Source: Struthio camelus (Eukaryota; Chordata; Aves; Struthioniformes; Struthionidae). Taken from it: a stretch of DNA of 64,000 nucleotides. The notes beneath the pieces were generated by a model that worked only from the letters and a program-made list of their open reading frames with translations, had not been told where the DNA came from and did no database searches. The position numbers were made by a program, and so were the translations under genes. Location: the NCBI RefSeq assembly GCF_040807025.1, contig NC_090942.1, forward strand, positions 203,414,747-203,478,746, given 5' to 3'. Shown piece by piece: positions 23,830 to 35,266 of the stretch. The first letter of the stretch is position 1, and each line of letters starts with the position of its first letter.

Positions 23830-24470
23830 CTGGCGGGAATCCCCATCACCTGGAATAGCTCAGCCATGACGGACAAAATGGCAGAGAGGTCCCGTGCTCC
23901 CGCACAGGCTGAGAAAAGGAACGGTTAATCTTATTGCTCTCCCCCTTGGCCACGTCCTCTGATTTCCATCTAACAGGCAGTGAGACATTTTAGGGGGAGA
24001 AGTAACACTCGCCTGGGACGCAACGCTCGCAGAGGTGAGGCGAGGTGAGGCGAAGCGAGGCAAGGCAAAGCGAGACGAGGCGAGGCGAGACGAGACGAGG
24101 CGAGACAGGACGAGACGGCGGCGGCGGCGGGACAGCGCGGGGCGGCCGCCACAAGATGGCTCCCGCGCCCTTCTAGAGCCTTCTCGGCGCCCGCGCCCCG
24201 GCGCCAACGGCCAGCGCGGGAGCCGGCTGTGAGGAAACGTATGAAACCCCTGAAAAGCCGGCCGCCTCTCATACCTGCTTGATTTACTAGGAGATATCCG
24301 TTTAGCAGTCTGAGCGCTGCGGTAGGCAGATGTGACTGCAGACGGACAAACTGACACCTGAGGTCCATTTTGCCTCGGGTTTCACCAGAGCCAAGATCTG
24401 GCCTCCAGGTGCGTCCCGAAAGGTGGTGCGTTTGCAAGCTCTCGGCCCTTGGCACCTGGACGCACTAAGG
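23830..24470. promoter_or_regulatory. Orphan GC/CpG-rich block with AAGATGGC motif
   Basis: An abrupt GC- and CpG-rich island in AT-rich intergenic DNA, about 2.2 kb upstream of the ZDHHC20 start codon. It contains a G/A-rich pentamer array (24031-24116), a (GGC)n run and CAAGATGGC at 24152-24160, the YY1/TISU-type motif common near housekeeping transcription starts. A CAG/GTGCGT donor-like site lies at about 24407-24414. It could be an alternative or upstream ZDHHC20 promoter, a divergent non-coding RNA promoter, or a retroelement-derived GC block. The long open frames on the minus strand (to 165 codons) reflect stop-poor GC sequence and show no family resemblance. Confidence 0.4.
24031..24130 (+). 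repeat. Purine-strand pentamer array (GAGGC/GAGAC)n and (GGC)n
   Basis: The + strand carries a run of 5-bp-period units, mainly GAGGC and GAGAC with variants (GAAGC, AAGGC), for about 85 bp, ending in GGCGGCGGCGGCGG (24117-24130). The strand asymmetry (purines on +, pyrimidines on -) makes it a candidate for triplex or R-loop formation. Confidence 0.8.
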
Positions 24471-26060
24471 TTCGCGCTTGGACGGTTTTGCTTTTACATT
24501 ATTTCCATATTATCCCGTATCTCCGCTCTCCATAAAGGTTATTTATAAATAAAAAGTTGTAATTGGATATAGGATCATATGAATGCAGATTTAAAATATA
24601 ACGTTTTCACAGCACCGTGTGACTGATAGGAAAGTGAGATTAGCAATGTGACTGTGCAAGAAGGGCAAACGTTTCTCTTAAATGCCGAGCACCTGGCCTT
24701 AAATCATATCTAGCAGTTGTATAAACTGAGACAGCATGGCAGCGCTCCAAACAAAAAGCACCCTTTACTTTGAAAATGCATGGGGGACTTAGTCATGCCG
24801 TGGGCTAAGTGCTCCCAGCCTCAGGCCTCTACCAACAGCAAGGCTAAACAATTCAAACAGGAAACATTTCAACGCTGAAGAAAATCAACACTAACGAAAA
24901 TCATTTCCCAGAAAGCAGCGAGACTGTAGAAATGCATTTCTGGAAGGGGAGAGCCATGATACTTCCCACAGCTTTCAAGCAGTATCTGAAATTCCTAACA
25001 GAAGGCAGTAAGTTACTTATAAATATTGTACTTTGCTGTATTCAATAAGTTAACTGAGCGCTATAAGGATATTGATTCTGTCTACGACGAGCATATTACA
25101 GCTCGGCACAGCCTTGGGTATCCCCACCTGGGCCCTGTCTTTCAGTGCGTTTGTGCACTGTTCAGCACAGAAGCGATCTGCTGGTATGGTCAGTATGCAG
25201 TTAACCTTAAACAATACATAAGAGCAATGCTGAGATTTAGGATCCTTTTTTTTTTGTTAGAGGAGAATACTGTCTAGAAACGGTGTAGCTAATGAATGAT
25301 ACGGTTTAATCCCAACCCTCCTAATGATTTTTTTTTTTTACCATCTCAGATAAATTCCTAGTCCTCTGTATTTGTCTAGAGGTAAAAATAACATCCTTTT
25401 AAGTGACTGTGAAAATTAAATCATTTTCTAGGTGTGTTCTGAAGTGCAGAAGGAATATGATGTGAAGGAGCTGTATTTTCCAATAACTTGAAGAATAACT
25501 TTATACTTCATTTGACCTGAAGTTTCCACGTATGTTCTCAAGTACACTGCAGCCACGAAACCGATCAAGTAAGTATCAGCCTTCACAGTTACAGTTAAGA
25601 CCAACAAAATTAAGGCTTCCTTTTTGCAAACCTAGCATTTAATTAACCTGCTCTTTAAGCTGTTGTCAGATCTAGAACTTCTTGCAGCGGTTTCTCGGAG
25701 GTACAAAACATCTGTGTGAAGGATGCCGGGACCTCCCACGTTCGATGTCTCTCCGTGGCAGACTCCCGAGCGCTCGGCAGGCCAGCGTACCCCCCCTTTC
25801 TGCCTCCCAGCACCCCAAACTCCGTGTGTGTGCTCTGTCCTTGTCTATCTTTATTTAAGCACACAGGATAACTCCATTGCAGTGATTCCTCTCCTGGTGC
25901 TGACTTAAGAGTTTTACCCCAGTGTGAATGCCTGCCTTACTTATTTCCCCCCTGCAAAGTTTTGAACTGTGTTGAAAATACTTATTAAGGGAGAAATGCT
26001 CTGCATGCCGAAGTGTTTGAATCTGTACTGAGCAGCATAACAAAACAGGGAAAAAAAGAT
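24471..26060. other. Spacer between GC block and ZDHHC20 CpG island
   Basis: AT-rich again, with no recognised exon or repeat. Short open frames at 25026-25277 and 25723-25908 have no family resemblance. Confidence 0.5.
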
Positions 26061-26570
26061 CGGGTAGGGAGTAGGCTGTAGCGGAGCTGCCCCTGGCCGC
26101 CCTGCAGCACAGCCCGCCCGCGATGGCAGGCGGCTCTTCGGGCACCAGGGGGCACCGGCCCCACAGCCGCGAGGGGAAAGCGTGAGGTTTTTCCCAGTGA
26201 TCCGTAACTCGTCCTGTGAAACGCGGGTGAGAGAAGCCCCTACCGAAGCTCGGCCGGGCGGGGTGCGGGGGGACCGGCGGCGGCGGGAAGGGGCCGGGGG
26301 CGCTAACGGCGGAGGCGAGCAGCGGGCGTCGCCCCGGGGCTGCGTGTGAGGGGCGGCCGGCAGGCGACGGGCAAGGGGGTGCTGAAGGAGTTTGGGGGCC
26401 GGCGGGCAGGGGGCGGTGGCTGGCGCTGGGGCCGCCCAGCTCCCGCCCACTGCGGCCGCAGCGGCCGCTCGCCCGCCGGGGCGGGCCGCCCCGGGCCTGC
26501 CGGCGCCACCCGCTCGGGGGCGGGCACGGCGGCGGGCACGGCCGGCCCCGCCGCGGCAGCAGGAGCTGCA

Positions 26571-26591
26571 GCCGCCGCCGCCGCCGCCGCC
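26571..26591 (+). repeat. ZDHHC20: (GCC)7 trinucleotide repeat in the 5' UTR
   Basis: Seven uninterrupted GCC units, 57 bp upstream of the ZDHHC20 ATG. On the minus strand this is a GGC/CGG repeat. Length variation between individuals is likely, and the repeat should form structure in the 5' UTR. Confidence 0.8.
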
Positions 26592-26647
26592 TGTGCAGCG
26601 CCGGCGCCGATGCCTCCTGCAGCGGCTGCAGGGGCTCGGCAGGGAAG

Positions 26648-26765
26648 ATGGCGCCGTCCCACGTCCTCAAGTGCTGCCAGAAGGTGCTGGCCTGGGTGCC
26701 CGTGGCCTTCATCGCCCTGGTCGTGGCCTGGTCCTACTACGCCTATGTGGTGGAGCTGTGTGTGT
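26648..26765 (+). CDS. ZDHHC20: ZDHHC20 exon 1 (start codon, TM1)
   Basis: ZDHHC20 is a polytopic DHHC-type protein S-acyltransferase that palmitoylates cysteines of membrane-associated proteins from Golgi and plasma membranes. The ATG at 26648 has a good context (A at -3, G at +4) and begins MAPSHVLKCCQKVLAWVPV, matching the human N-terminus in pattern (MAP...CCQ+V..WVPV). Residues about 14-36 form the first membrane helix (VAFIALVVAWSYYAYVVEL). The exon ends after CTGTGTGTGT, with one base left over, before GTGAGT (39 codons + 1 nt). Reading past the donor gives unrelated GC-rich sequence, so longer frames through this point are not real protein. Confidence 0.96.
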
Positions 26766-27183
26766 GTGAGTTGCCTGGGGAGGGTGGAGGTGCCCTTCTC
26801 TCCCTCCGCTCCCCGCAGCCCTGTCGGGGAAGGCTGCGAGCTGCGCGGGCAGCGCACCCCGCCACCCGCCTCTTCCAAGCCGGCGTGCCCGGCCGCCCCC
26901 TGCGCTGGCACCGCCGCCGCTGGCTGGCTGCGGCGGGCGAGGAGGGGGGCCCGCGCTGCGCCGCGGGGCTCTCTCGGGGGCCGGCGGGACCTGTTGCCTC
27001 CCTGACGCGCCCCCCCGGGGCTCAGCCCGCCGGACGTGTCCCGGCGGCGCCCGGCGTCCGCGCCCCTCGCGGGGCCGGGGCGCGGCGGGAGCGCGGGCCC
27101 CCTGCTCGCGGCGGCGCTGGCTCGGAGGCAGCGGCCGCGGAACTCGGCGGCGTTTAAGCCCGGGAGCGGCCGGGGACAGCTCC

Positions 27184-27198
27184 GGGGGGGGGGGGGGG
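27184..27198 (+). repeat. G15 homopolymer
   Basis: Fifteen consecutive G on the + strand just downstream of exon 1, inside the CpG island. It can form a G-quadruplex on the non-template strand. The exact length is liable to sequencing or assembly error. Confidence 0.75.
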
Positions 27199-27434
27199 TG
27201 CCCGGTCCCCTCCTCCTGCCTCCGCCGCGGTGAGGCGCCTCATGGCGGCGGCGGCGGCGCCCCGGGGGGGCGGCGGGAAGCGGGGCCAGGCCCGCACGGG
27301 CGACGGCCGCGGCGTTTCGGGACGCGACGTCAGGGAAGTGCGGGAGCTGGTGGCGGCCGTGGGCCGGTCCTGGACTCCCTGGGTGCTGAGGCGGGCGCCC
27401 TCGCAGCCCAGCTTCCCTTTTGATAAGTTTCGCC

Positions 27435-27460
<26 letters not shown>
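27435..27460 (+). repeat. (CT)13 microsatellite
   Basis: Thirteen perfect CT units at the downstream edge of the CpG island, followed by T5. On the minus strand this is (GA)n. Confidence 0.9.
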
Positions 27461-27465
<5 letters not shown>

Positions 27466-28639
27466 ATTTTCCTTTAAGCTGAGCCAGAACTTCCTGATTG
27501 AGCAAATAACCCCTTGCACGTGTTGTAGGTACATTTTTCCTCCCTTCTAATTAAGAATCCTAGACCCCGGTGTCATTGAAGTGTAATTAGGCTGAAGACA
27601 TCCTACATAAGTAGGCAGAGGAAAGGATTTAGGGCTTAAAGGTTTGTCGGACTGCGTCAAGGCTTTTGGTGCCACAGTTCAGTGTTACGTAAATCTCTTC
27701 AGTAGACGGTGTCAGTCAGGATGATATTTACCTTTTCTGTCTTCGGGAGGAACTTAAACCCTAGTTCAATAGGACGTTGGCTTGCCCCAAGAAAGATAAA
27801 TGAAGCAACACCCTGATGCACAACGTTCATCAAACTTGCTGAATTTTAAAGCGTTGTAGAAAATCTAAGAAACATGTTATTTAGGGGTTTGCATTTTTTA
27901 GTGAAGAAGCTGAGATGAACGAAAATAAAACTCAAAAATACGAGAAAAGATTTTAAGCTCTGTGTATAATTATGTTGGTGGGCCCTTTAACAGTGTACTT
28001 ACTGCTGTTCGTGTAAAATGTTTGAAATGTTTTAATATTCATAACTAGAAATATAAGGCTTATGTGTACCTTATATTTGGACAAACTTGTAAAGATGTAT
28101 GTCCATTAGAAATAATCAGGGGGAGGGGTTCCTACAGGACTTTGGCAGTTTTTCGATAACTTTTCTGAATGCCAATCATATTTCCCAATCTTTGTTGGAG
28201 ACTGGGAAATTTAAAACGTTGAGACATTTGTGGCCTGGAAAAAAGCCTCAACACAAACCATGCGCAGAGAGTTATTTGGACTTATAATAATACAAAAATT
28301 TAAAATAAAGTTTCATGATATGCTACATGAAATGTTGACATGAAAGAGTTGCAAATATGTCAGTGTATCCAAACTTGCCAAGTTGTGAGCTGTGACTTAG
28401 TAGTCTGCCTGAGTAAATAATACTGTTATTTTTGGAAAATCCTACTTAAAACTATAAACACTTTAAACACTGTCTAAAATTTGCTTCAATACTGAAGGTC
28501 TGGGGGCATGAATAGTTGTTACAGTAGTCCTGAGACGGGCTCTGTGAAGTTACAGACTCGTGTGTTACAGACATGACATAGAGGTTTTTTCTATGTGCTA
28601 AGAGTCTGATGACTAAAGGCAAGTAAGGGGTATGTGTTT

Positions 28640-28780
28640 CTTCTCATAAATAAAGAACAGAAACTTAGAGATGAAGTGGCTCGCTCAGGGCCACACAGGT
28701 GACTCTTGGCTGAATCAGGAACAGAACCCCGACCTCCTGAGTTCCAGTTCTGTGTCTTGACCGCAGAGTGGGTCCGTTCC
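28640..28780 (+). mobile_element. MIR-type (CORE-SINE) relic
   Basis: The segment reads GAAACTTAGAGATGAAGTG, then CAGGGCCACACAGGTGAC, then AGGAACAGAACCCCGACCTC, GAGTTCCAGTTCTGTGTCTT and GACC. This follows the MIR consensus order: GAAACTGAG...GTTAAGTAACTTGCCCAAGGTCACACAG...GCAGAGCCGGGATT.GAACCC...CTCTTAACCAC. The preceding CATAAATAAAGAAC may be the diverged upstream part. Such relics are uncommon in bird genomes and old. Confidence 0.65.
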
Positions 28781-31700
28781 CGATGCTGGTGAATAATGCT
28801 GCCCAAAAAATCTTTGCCCGTGATCTTATGAAAGACCTTTGCAGGCACTGAGAGTCTGCAAAGTCTGTCCAAATTCAGTAGGGTTTCATTTGTGTGAAAA
28901 TTATTGAATGGGTTGATGTCTATTTATGCAAGAAGCTCACATCTATAAATCTCATTTTTGAACATCTGACACTTTTGGTCACAAGTCAACACTGTTTTAT
29001 CCTTAATGTCTGCTGATAGAGAAATAATGATCCTTAGTAAGAAAACTACTTCATGTTTGTGTTGCTCTCAGCAAATCCCAGATTCGTTACCTGTCAGAAT
29101 CATGCTTGGTGACGAAGGTGGTTGCTTTCCTGTGACTAATAGTTAGCTCTTTGACTTTTTAAGCTTCTACTGTATTTTGTTCACTGCTCTTGATAAAAGG
29201 TTGAGTCATCAACAAGGCAGAGAAAAGGCAGTATTTTATTTCTTGTTTTTTTTCTTTTTGTGCTCTTCTCACTGCAGTTGAGTTCAAACCAGCATAGAGA
29301 GGGTTTATAGCAAAATACAGGAGCCTCTGTTTCTCTTGGCAAGCATGTTTACTTTCTTCCTGTGCTCCATATGCTTTATTTTGGTTTGAGAATTACTGCA
29401 CTGGGTACTATGAGGAAGAGCAAGGATATGCCTTTAGTGCACCACTAATAAATGAAGTGTCAGTGTTCTCTGCAGGTGTGCACACACAGCAAGTGCAGAA
29501 GTAGGGCTTGCAATTTGTTGCACTTCTGAGTCCCTTTCCTTGGAGAAAGACGCAGTATGCAAGTGACATATGACTGAGTAAAGGCCACTGAATGACAGAT
29601 GGAAGAAGGGAAGTTTAAAAAAAAAAAAAGAGAGAAGACATAATAGAAAACTTGGAGTAAATACTGTGAGTAAAACAGAAGCTGAAGCTACATAGACATC
29701 AGTGACTTTTTCAAGGGTATTCCTAAAGAATAGCTAGTTGTTGTGAAACTAACAACACAAGGAGACAGGAAGAAAGAAAGGCTTAATTTCTCCAACTATT
29801 TCTCCCATCCTGGTTTTTTTTTTTCCTTGCAGTTCCTGCTCACTGTATTAAAGGCTAAACATATGTATTCAGTTAGTGAGAAACCAAGCTTTTGTGTCAC
29901 AAAATGTTCCTAATAATCAAAGAGGTATATGGTAGAGTAAGGTTGGGGTTGCTTTTTTATCACATCACCCTTTTCCTTTCAGTTTTGCTTCTTTGTACAG
30001 CTTGCCCCACCCTGTTCTGCTATGTTCACGTATTGCCCAAGTTCTTGGTTTTGGTGTCTGGTAGACTCAGACTTGCTCTGTAATTCATGGTTTTTATGTA
30101 TTTACTTGATTATACCTCTTCTATAGCCATAAATTATATTATTTAGGTACTAGTGTAAACACTTAGAAGGACTGGTATGGAGGACATGGAAGGAGATTCA
30201 CAGTGTGAGCTCTTCTGTTGTTTTCTGCCCACTGAAACTGCCAGCATCGCTATCTCTCTGAAGCATTGCTGTTGCACAGTAGTAAACGTTGGCTTGTATA
30301 GACCACTATTGCTATGTAATTGTGATCCCTCAGGTAAAGTAGTTATTAAGCTAATTGGAAAGGTTAAAAAAAAAAACAAAAAAACCATTTCTCACCAGCT
30401 GCATAGGAGTTAAGGGAATGTTAGGAGAGTGAAAAAAAAATCTATGAACACATGTAACTGAAGGAACTGCAGAAGACTTGAGGCAATATCTCATTCACAT
30501 TTTCTTTAAATGTTTTCAAGTGGAAACAGATGAATGACCACTTTCTTCCTAAACTGTGTTTTTTACATATAACTTGCACTGAGCTCTGTTTGCAAGAACT
30601 GATAACCAATGTTTTTAAATAGCTTTTCATTAGTTTAAATCTACCTTATGTGCTCTTTCTTTCTATCAAAACATGTTTTGCTTTCAAGATTGCTTTGTAA
30701 ACAATGGCTGTATTCTATGTTGATAGTGAATTGAGCTGATTGTTTCTGGTTTCCACATCCCTCAGAAACTCAGAATTTGTGATCTCTTCTCTTGCGGATG
30801 GTTTTCGTTTATGGCCAACTTACATTTTAGTGCCAATCCCGCCATCTTCTAAACCTTTTTATAGGTGGTTAGCTTTAATCCAGGCAGGTTTGACCATGAT
30901 CAGAAGACACTATCTTGATGCAGGTAGTAGGAGCTGATGAGCGAGGCCAGTCCATCTCCTGCCAGGCAACCAACCCTTTTGCTAAAAAGCTAGCAAAATT
31001 TGGCCATGCAATATGCACTGCTAGGAGCTGCGTGAGAGAAAGAAGTTATTTCCGGATGAGTTGCCTGCAGATCGTTACTGAGGTGTATTGGCTGATTTTA
31101 TTAAAAAAATTAGTCTTATTCGGGTTATCGTTTTTACTTCTATTGCTAGCACTATATGTTCTGAGAAGTGTAGTCCTGGCTCTTCTGCTGGGTGATACTT
31201 ATAAAGAGATCTGCTTTTTTAAGCAGTTACCACTCTTGAAGTTTGCATAAGTGTTTTCATCCTTAACGTTTTCCAAAATCTGTACAAAATAAGTTTGGAA
31301 AATTGGGATTCTGAAGACCACTAGAGTAGTTAGTTGCATGTTCTTTCATTTTTCTTTCATTGCATCTACTTAAGAAAGGCTTTGGGGTGTTTTTTTTTTT
31401 TAATACTGTGTAATGTCTAACGAGTCTAAAATCTTGGCAAAGAAAGTGTTTGTAATTTGGGATTCCTAACTGTGTGTTAATGATACAAATGTAACTCCTT
31501 CTTACTATTCTAGGAGACTGCAACAGCTCTTCTAAGTAAAGAGTTCTCTGATTTTTCCCCAAAGCGTAGTCCACATAAGAAGCACATGCTGATCTGTTGT
31601 TTGAAGAATCTGTTGCATAAACAAAGGAAAAGGAATTCCATCTGCCTCTGTGGAAGATATCTGTACTAAAAATGTTAATGCAGTAGCTAACAAGAATGGC

Positions 31701-33550
31701 AAGGTCATATTAACAGTAGCATGTTGGTAACTTCTGATTTTTGACTCCAGAAAAAGCTAAAGTATCAACAGTATAGCACAGTATTTGCATGTTATACATG
31801 CAAAAACATCCCAGTAGGAAAGGAGGCTACTATTCAAGAAAATGAGCAGCTAAGTAAACGCTTACTTTAGATCGTTAGTAACAGTTAACTGTGTTTATAT
31901 GCATCATCTGTGAGTTTCAAAATCAAGAAATTCAACTGTTTTTGAATTGATACTATTTTAGCATCTTAGCTCAGGCATGCATATTATCATCTTATATGAG
32001 AACCTCTTCTGCTGCTATGAATAAATGTAATTCCTGTTGAGATACTCAGACTGGATGCAAATGTTTTGACAAATCAGATGCCCAGATTGAGCAGAAAGTT
32101 TATCAAGCTACTTATATGGTGCTCCCCACTGTGCTGGTCATACGAGTTTATAAGGAAGGGTGGGCATGTGCCCTTTATATGGTATAAAATGTGCTCCCTT
32201 GGCAGTCCTGTAATGAAAACATTGTTCCAAGAGCAACAAAACTAGTTCAGCTTGATTTCTTAGGGAGTTGCCTTGTTTCTGCTTTTTTCTGCTCTTCTGC
32301 AGCAGAATAACTTCAGCCTTCTTCCCCTCACCCGCCCGCCCTTCATCTTCAGTCTCTCCCCCACCTCACCCTCTATCTTCAGTTTTCCCCTATATCTGCT
32401 AAACATTCCTCGCAGATATGCAGTATCCTTGTTTCTTCTGTCCTTTTTTTTCCTAGTATCATTCGGGCAAGAAGTAGCACAGTGTAGTGGCCGGTGTAGT
32501 GATGTTGATTAGCCCTCCAGTAGGCAAAACAGAAAACATGGGAGCTCAAAGCAGCTATTTCCTAAAAGGAAGCGCAAATTTTTCTCTTCTACCCATCCAA
32601 CAGCTTTCATTAAATTTTCTGAAGTATGATTGATGTGAGACATCCATTGCACTTCAAAACGTGAAATTAGCCAATGGGCTATAAAGTTTTGGGGTAGCAG
32701 AGGAGAGGAATTTAGGAAAAGCTGGGAGCTGAGGACAGTTATCTGACACAAACTAAGAGCTCTGCTTGAAGGCTTTCTCTTCAGGCACAACTGCAATCGG
32801 CTGGTCTTTGTCTTCACTGGAGCATTTGCTGATTGACTTTTAGATGTGAGCTGTAAAGTTTTTATCTGTTACTTAAAAGGATTTGGCCAGCATGAGTATT
32901 AAAGATCATGAAAAGTAACTTCTCTCAATTTTGTTCTCTGATGCCAACTTTAGAAGCCTTGAGTGTGCGTTTGGAGTTAAAACAGTTCTGAATTTAAAAT
33001 TCATTTCCGCTTTTAATCAGGTTTTATATTACCTCATCTATTAGCATACGACTTTTTAGTCTCCCAGTTTTCCTGGAAAACACTACGCAATAAAAGCACC
33101 GGAATTTCAAGTGTATGCTTTAAATAGACATTACTTTGAGGTCATTGGTGCTCAGTGTACTGTGAACTTCAGGTTCTGCTATCTATTGAAATCTAAAGAA
33201 TGAAAATTTTTTCTCTAGTAGCTTATATTTTTATGAGTTAATGTAGATGTGTTTCCCGTATTCATAGAATTTATGGAGTTACAGAAACAGGTACATGAGC
33301 TGAGTTCTTCTTACAACTGCAGCAGGTGAAACACTTAAACAGTACTGGTTATCTTTTACTTTGGAACTTGAGGCTGTCTGTGATGGAAAACAGGAATAGC
33401 AGAAATCTTAACTGTCTGTCTAAAATTATTCCTGTAAATGCTGAGGGTTTGCTGGGTTTGATTTTTACCCCATTCAGTACATCAGTGTTTATCCGACTGT
33501 GTTTCTTTTTGGTCAACAGATGTCCTACAGCTGATGACAATATATGCTGT

Positions 33551-33626
33551 ATCCAGCATATAGATATCTATGTGTGTGTATGTGTATATATACATATATG
33601 TATGTATGTATACGTATATGCTGGAT
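33551..33626. repeat. TG/TA microsatellite inside 12-bp inverted arms
   Basis: ATCCAGCATATA at 33551-33562 and its exact reverse complement TATATGCTGGAT at 33615-33626 flank a TGTGTGTATG/TATATACATATATG-rich core. The whole can fold into a long hairpin. Confidence 0.8.
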
Positions 33627-35038
33627 GTATTTTCTTTCCAAATGTTATAAGCTGTAGTTTCCTGAAACAGCTTTTGTGGAGTTCTCAGCTCAGTTATTAA
33701 CCTGTTTTTTTTTTTTTTTCCTACCCTGATATATATTTTTCCTGTAACAGGGCAAGAATATCCAGTTTTCTCTGACTAGTATGTCTGGAACTTAATAAAA
33801 ATGTTCAAGAAATAACAATACCCTGCTCCATGAGCTGAGTCTCCAACAGGGTGAATGAGGTGTAAGAGGGATAATGAGACAGCAAGAGATGCATCTCCTC
33901 TTTTAGCCACTTCTCCAGTTCCACCCCCTTCTTCTGTCACTGAATTATTTTCTGTGGGATATGTTTAACCCCTCCTGTGCCAAGAAAAAAAAAAGGACTT
34001 TTCCTCTCTTCTGCCCCCCTTTCCCTCCCCCCCCCAAAGAAATCCTCTGTGGAGTGTGTCCTGCATAACCTTTGACCATCTCCCTCCTATCTGTGCTAAA
34101 AAATCAAATTCTTCCTGCTCTGCAGCCTCCTCCTTTGCAGCATGTCAAACATCTGCTTTTTCCCTTTTCTCAAAAGGCCAAATGGCTCATCCATTCCTTA
34201 TTCATACTCCCTTTTCAGTATTAACATTGTCTTACTAGTACAAGATTGTTGAAGAAAAATTGATCATTTTATTTCTGTGGCATAATTTATCTTCTCCCTC
34301 ATCTCTTACACCATCAAAAATACTGCCTGCAAATGTCTCCTTTCGTGGTGATAGCGTTTAGTCACATCCTTTCGGTCATTTTCCAGGCAAATAGTTTCAC
34401 TGTGTATCATATTAGGACTTCTTGCATTGCCTCTGCAATTTCTATCAGAGTCTCTCTCTGACACTAGATACGTGCAATGTTGTCTTGAACATGACACACA
34501 ACCAGTTTTAATTGTATGAATTACAGAGAGAGTGAGTTGTTTATATACGTTTTTTGTTTGTGATGCTCACGTTGTGCATCCTTATGTGTTTGTCTTCAAA
34601 GTAGGGGATTCATGTGCCTGTATTGTGAAGCACTTAGCAGGGAGATACTTTTTTTTGCTTCTCTGGGACAATTTTCAAGTTGGAAATAGTTCATCTGGAA
34701 TTAGACAATCTATTACTGCGGAGAGAATGAAACAAAGATTAGATTAAATGAATATAACCTTGAGAGGAACAGACTTGATTTGTTTGAAATGAGCTGAACA
34801 GAAAGTCATTTTACAAGTTGATTGACAGTTGTCTGTGGTAGTCTTAAAAACTTAACTTGTGTCTCGGTTGCTGTCTTTTCTTACTGTGAATGCAGAGAAT
34901 CTTAGTGTAGCATTCTTCCTGACAAGTAGTCACTGTTTTTGGGTTCGTCAAGTTTGGATGAAAAACAGAGAAGTGAAGGGTATCACCACATTACTGGGAC
35001 TGATGATACCTGAAGGTTTTCAGATCTATGGGTTTGTA

Positions 35039-35060
35039 ACGTTCAGGTTTACCTGAACGT
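35039..35060. repeat. Perfect palindrome, 10-bp arms, TT spacer
   Basis: ACGTTCAGGT, then TT, then ACCTGAACGT. It is fully complementary, in ZDHHC20 intron 1. It could be a chance palindrome or a dimeric protein-binding site. Confidence 0.85.
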
Positions 35061-35243
35061 GGCAAAGGAGCCCAAAACAGAACAGAATTGTGTTTTCCGT
35101 TTTGAAAAATGATAAATATCTAGCTTGTAAGTCTTTTTCATGGAATCCAGAAAAAGATGCAAGCCATGTATAGGGTATTTCTGGAGATTTATAATTTCTT
35201 CCTTTTGTGTGTACATATATTTTCAATCAGTTTCATCTACTGC

Positions 35244-35266
35244 TTTTTTTTTTTTTTTTTTTTTTT
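35244..35266 (+). repeat. T23 homopolymer
   Basis: A run of 23 T followed by AAAC. It could be the poly(A) trace of an old antisense retroinsertion, but no element body was recognised next to it. Confidence 0.8.

Larger units (their letters stand above)
26060..27420 (+). promoter_or_regulatory. ZDHHC20: ZDHHC20 CpG-island promoter and 5' UTR
   Basis: An extremely GC- and CpG-rich block spanning exon 1 of ZDHHC20, with many GC-box-like GGGCGG/CCGCCC sites and no convincing TATA box: the usual design of a broadly expressed, dispersed-start promoter. The transcription start cannot be fixed but must lie upstream of 26648. The block includes a (GCC)7 run in the presumed 5' UTR (26571-26591) and a 15-G run (27184-27198) in early intron 1. 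Long open frames on both strands here are a by-product of high GC and are not called as genes. Confidence 0.85.

Noticed and set aside
23860..24455. Minus-strand open frames of 161-165 codons in the orphan GC block
   Set aside because: They translate the pentamer repeat into Ser/Arg/Leu/Ala runs and overlap each other in different frames; no family resemblance.
26346..27157. Long open frames of 169-285 codons on both strands across the ZDHHC20 CpG island
   Set aside because: Stop codons are rare in GC-rich DNA; the products are Ala/Pro/Arg/Gly runs. Only the frame starting at 26648, and only as far as the GTGAGT donor, matches a known protein.
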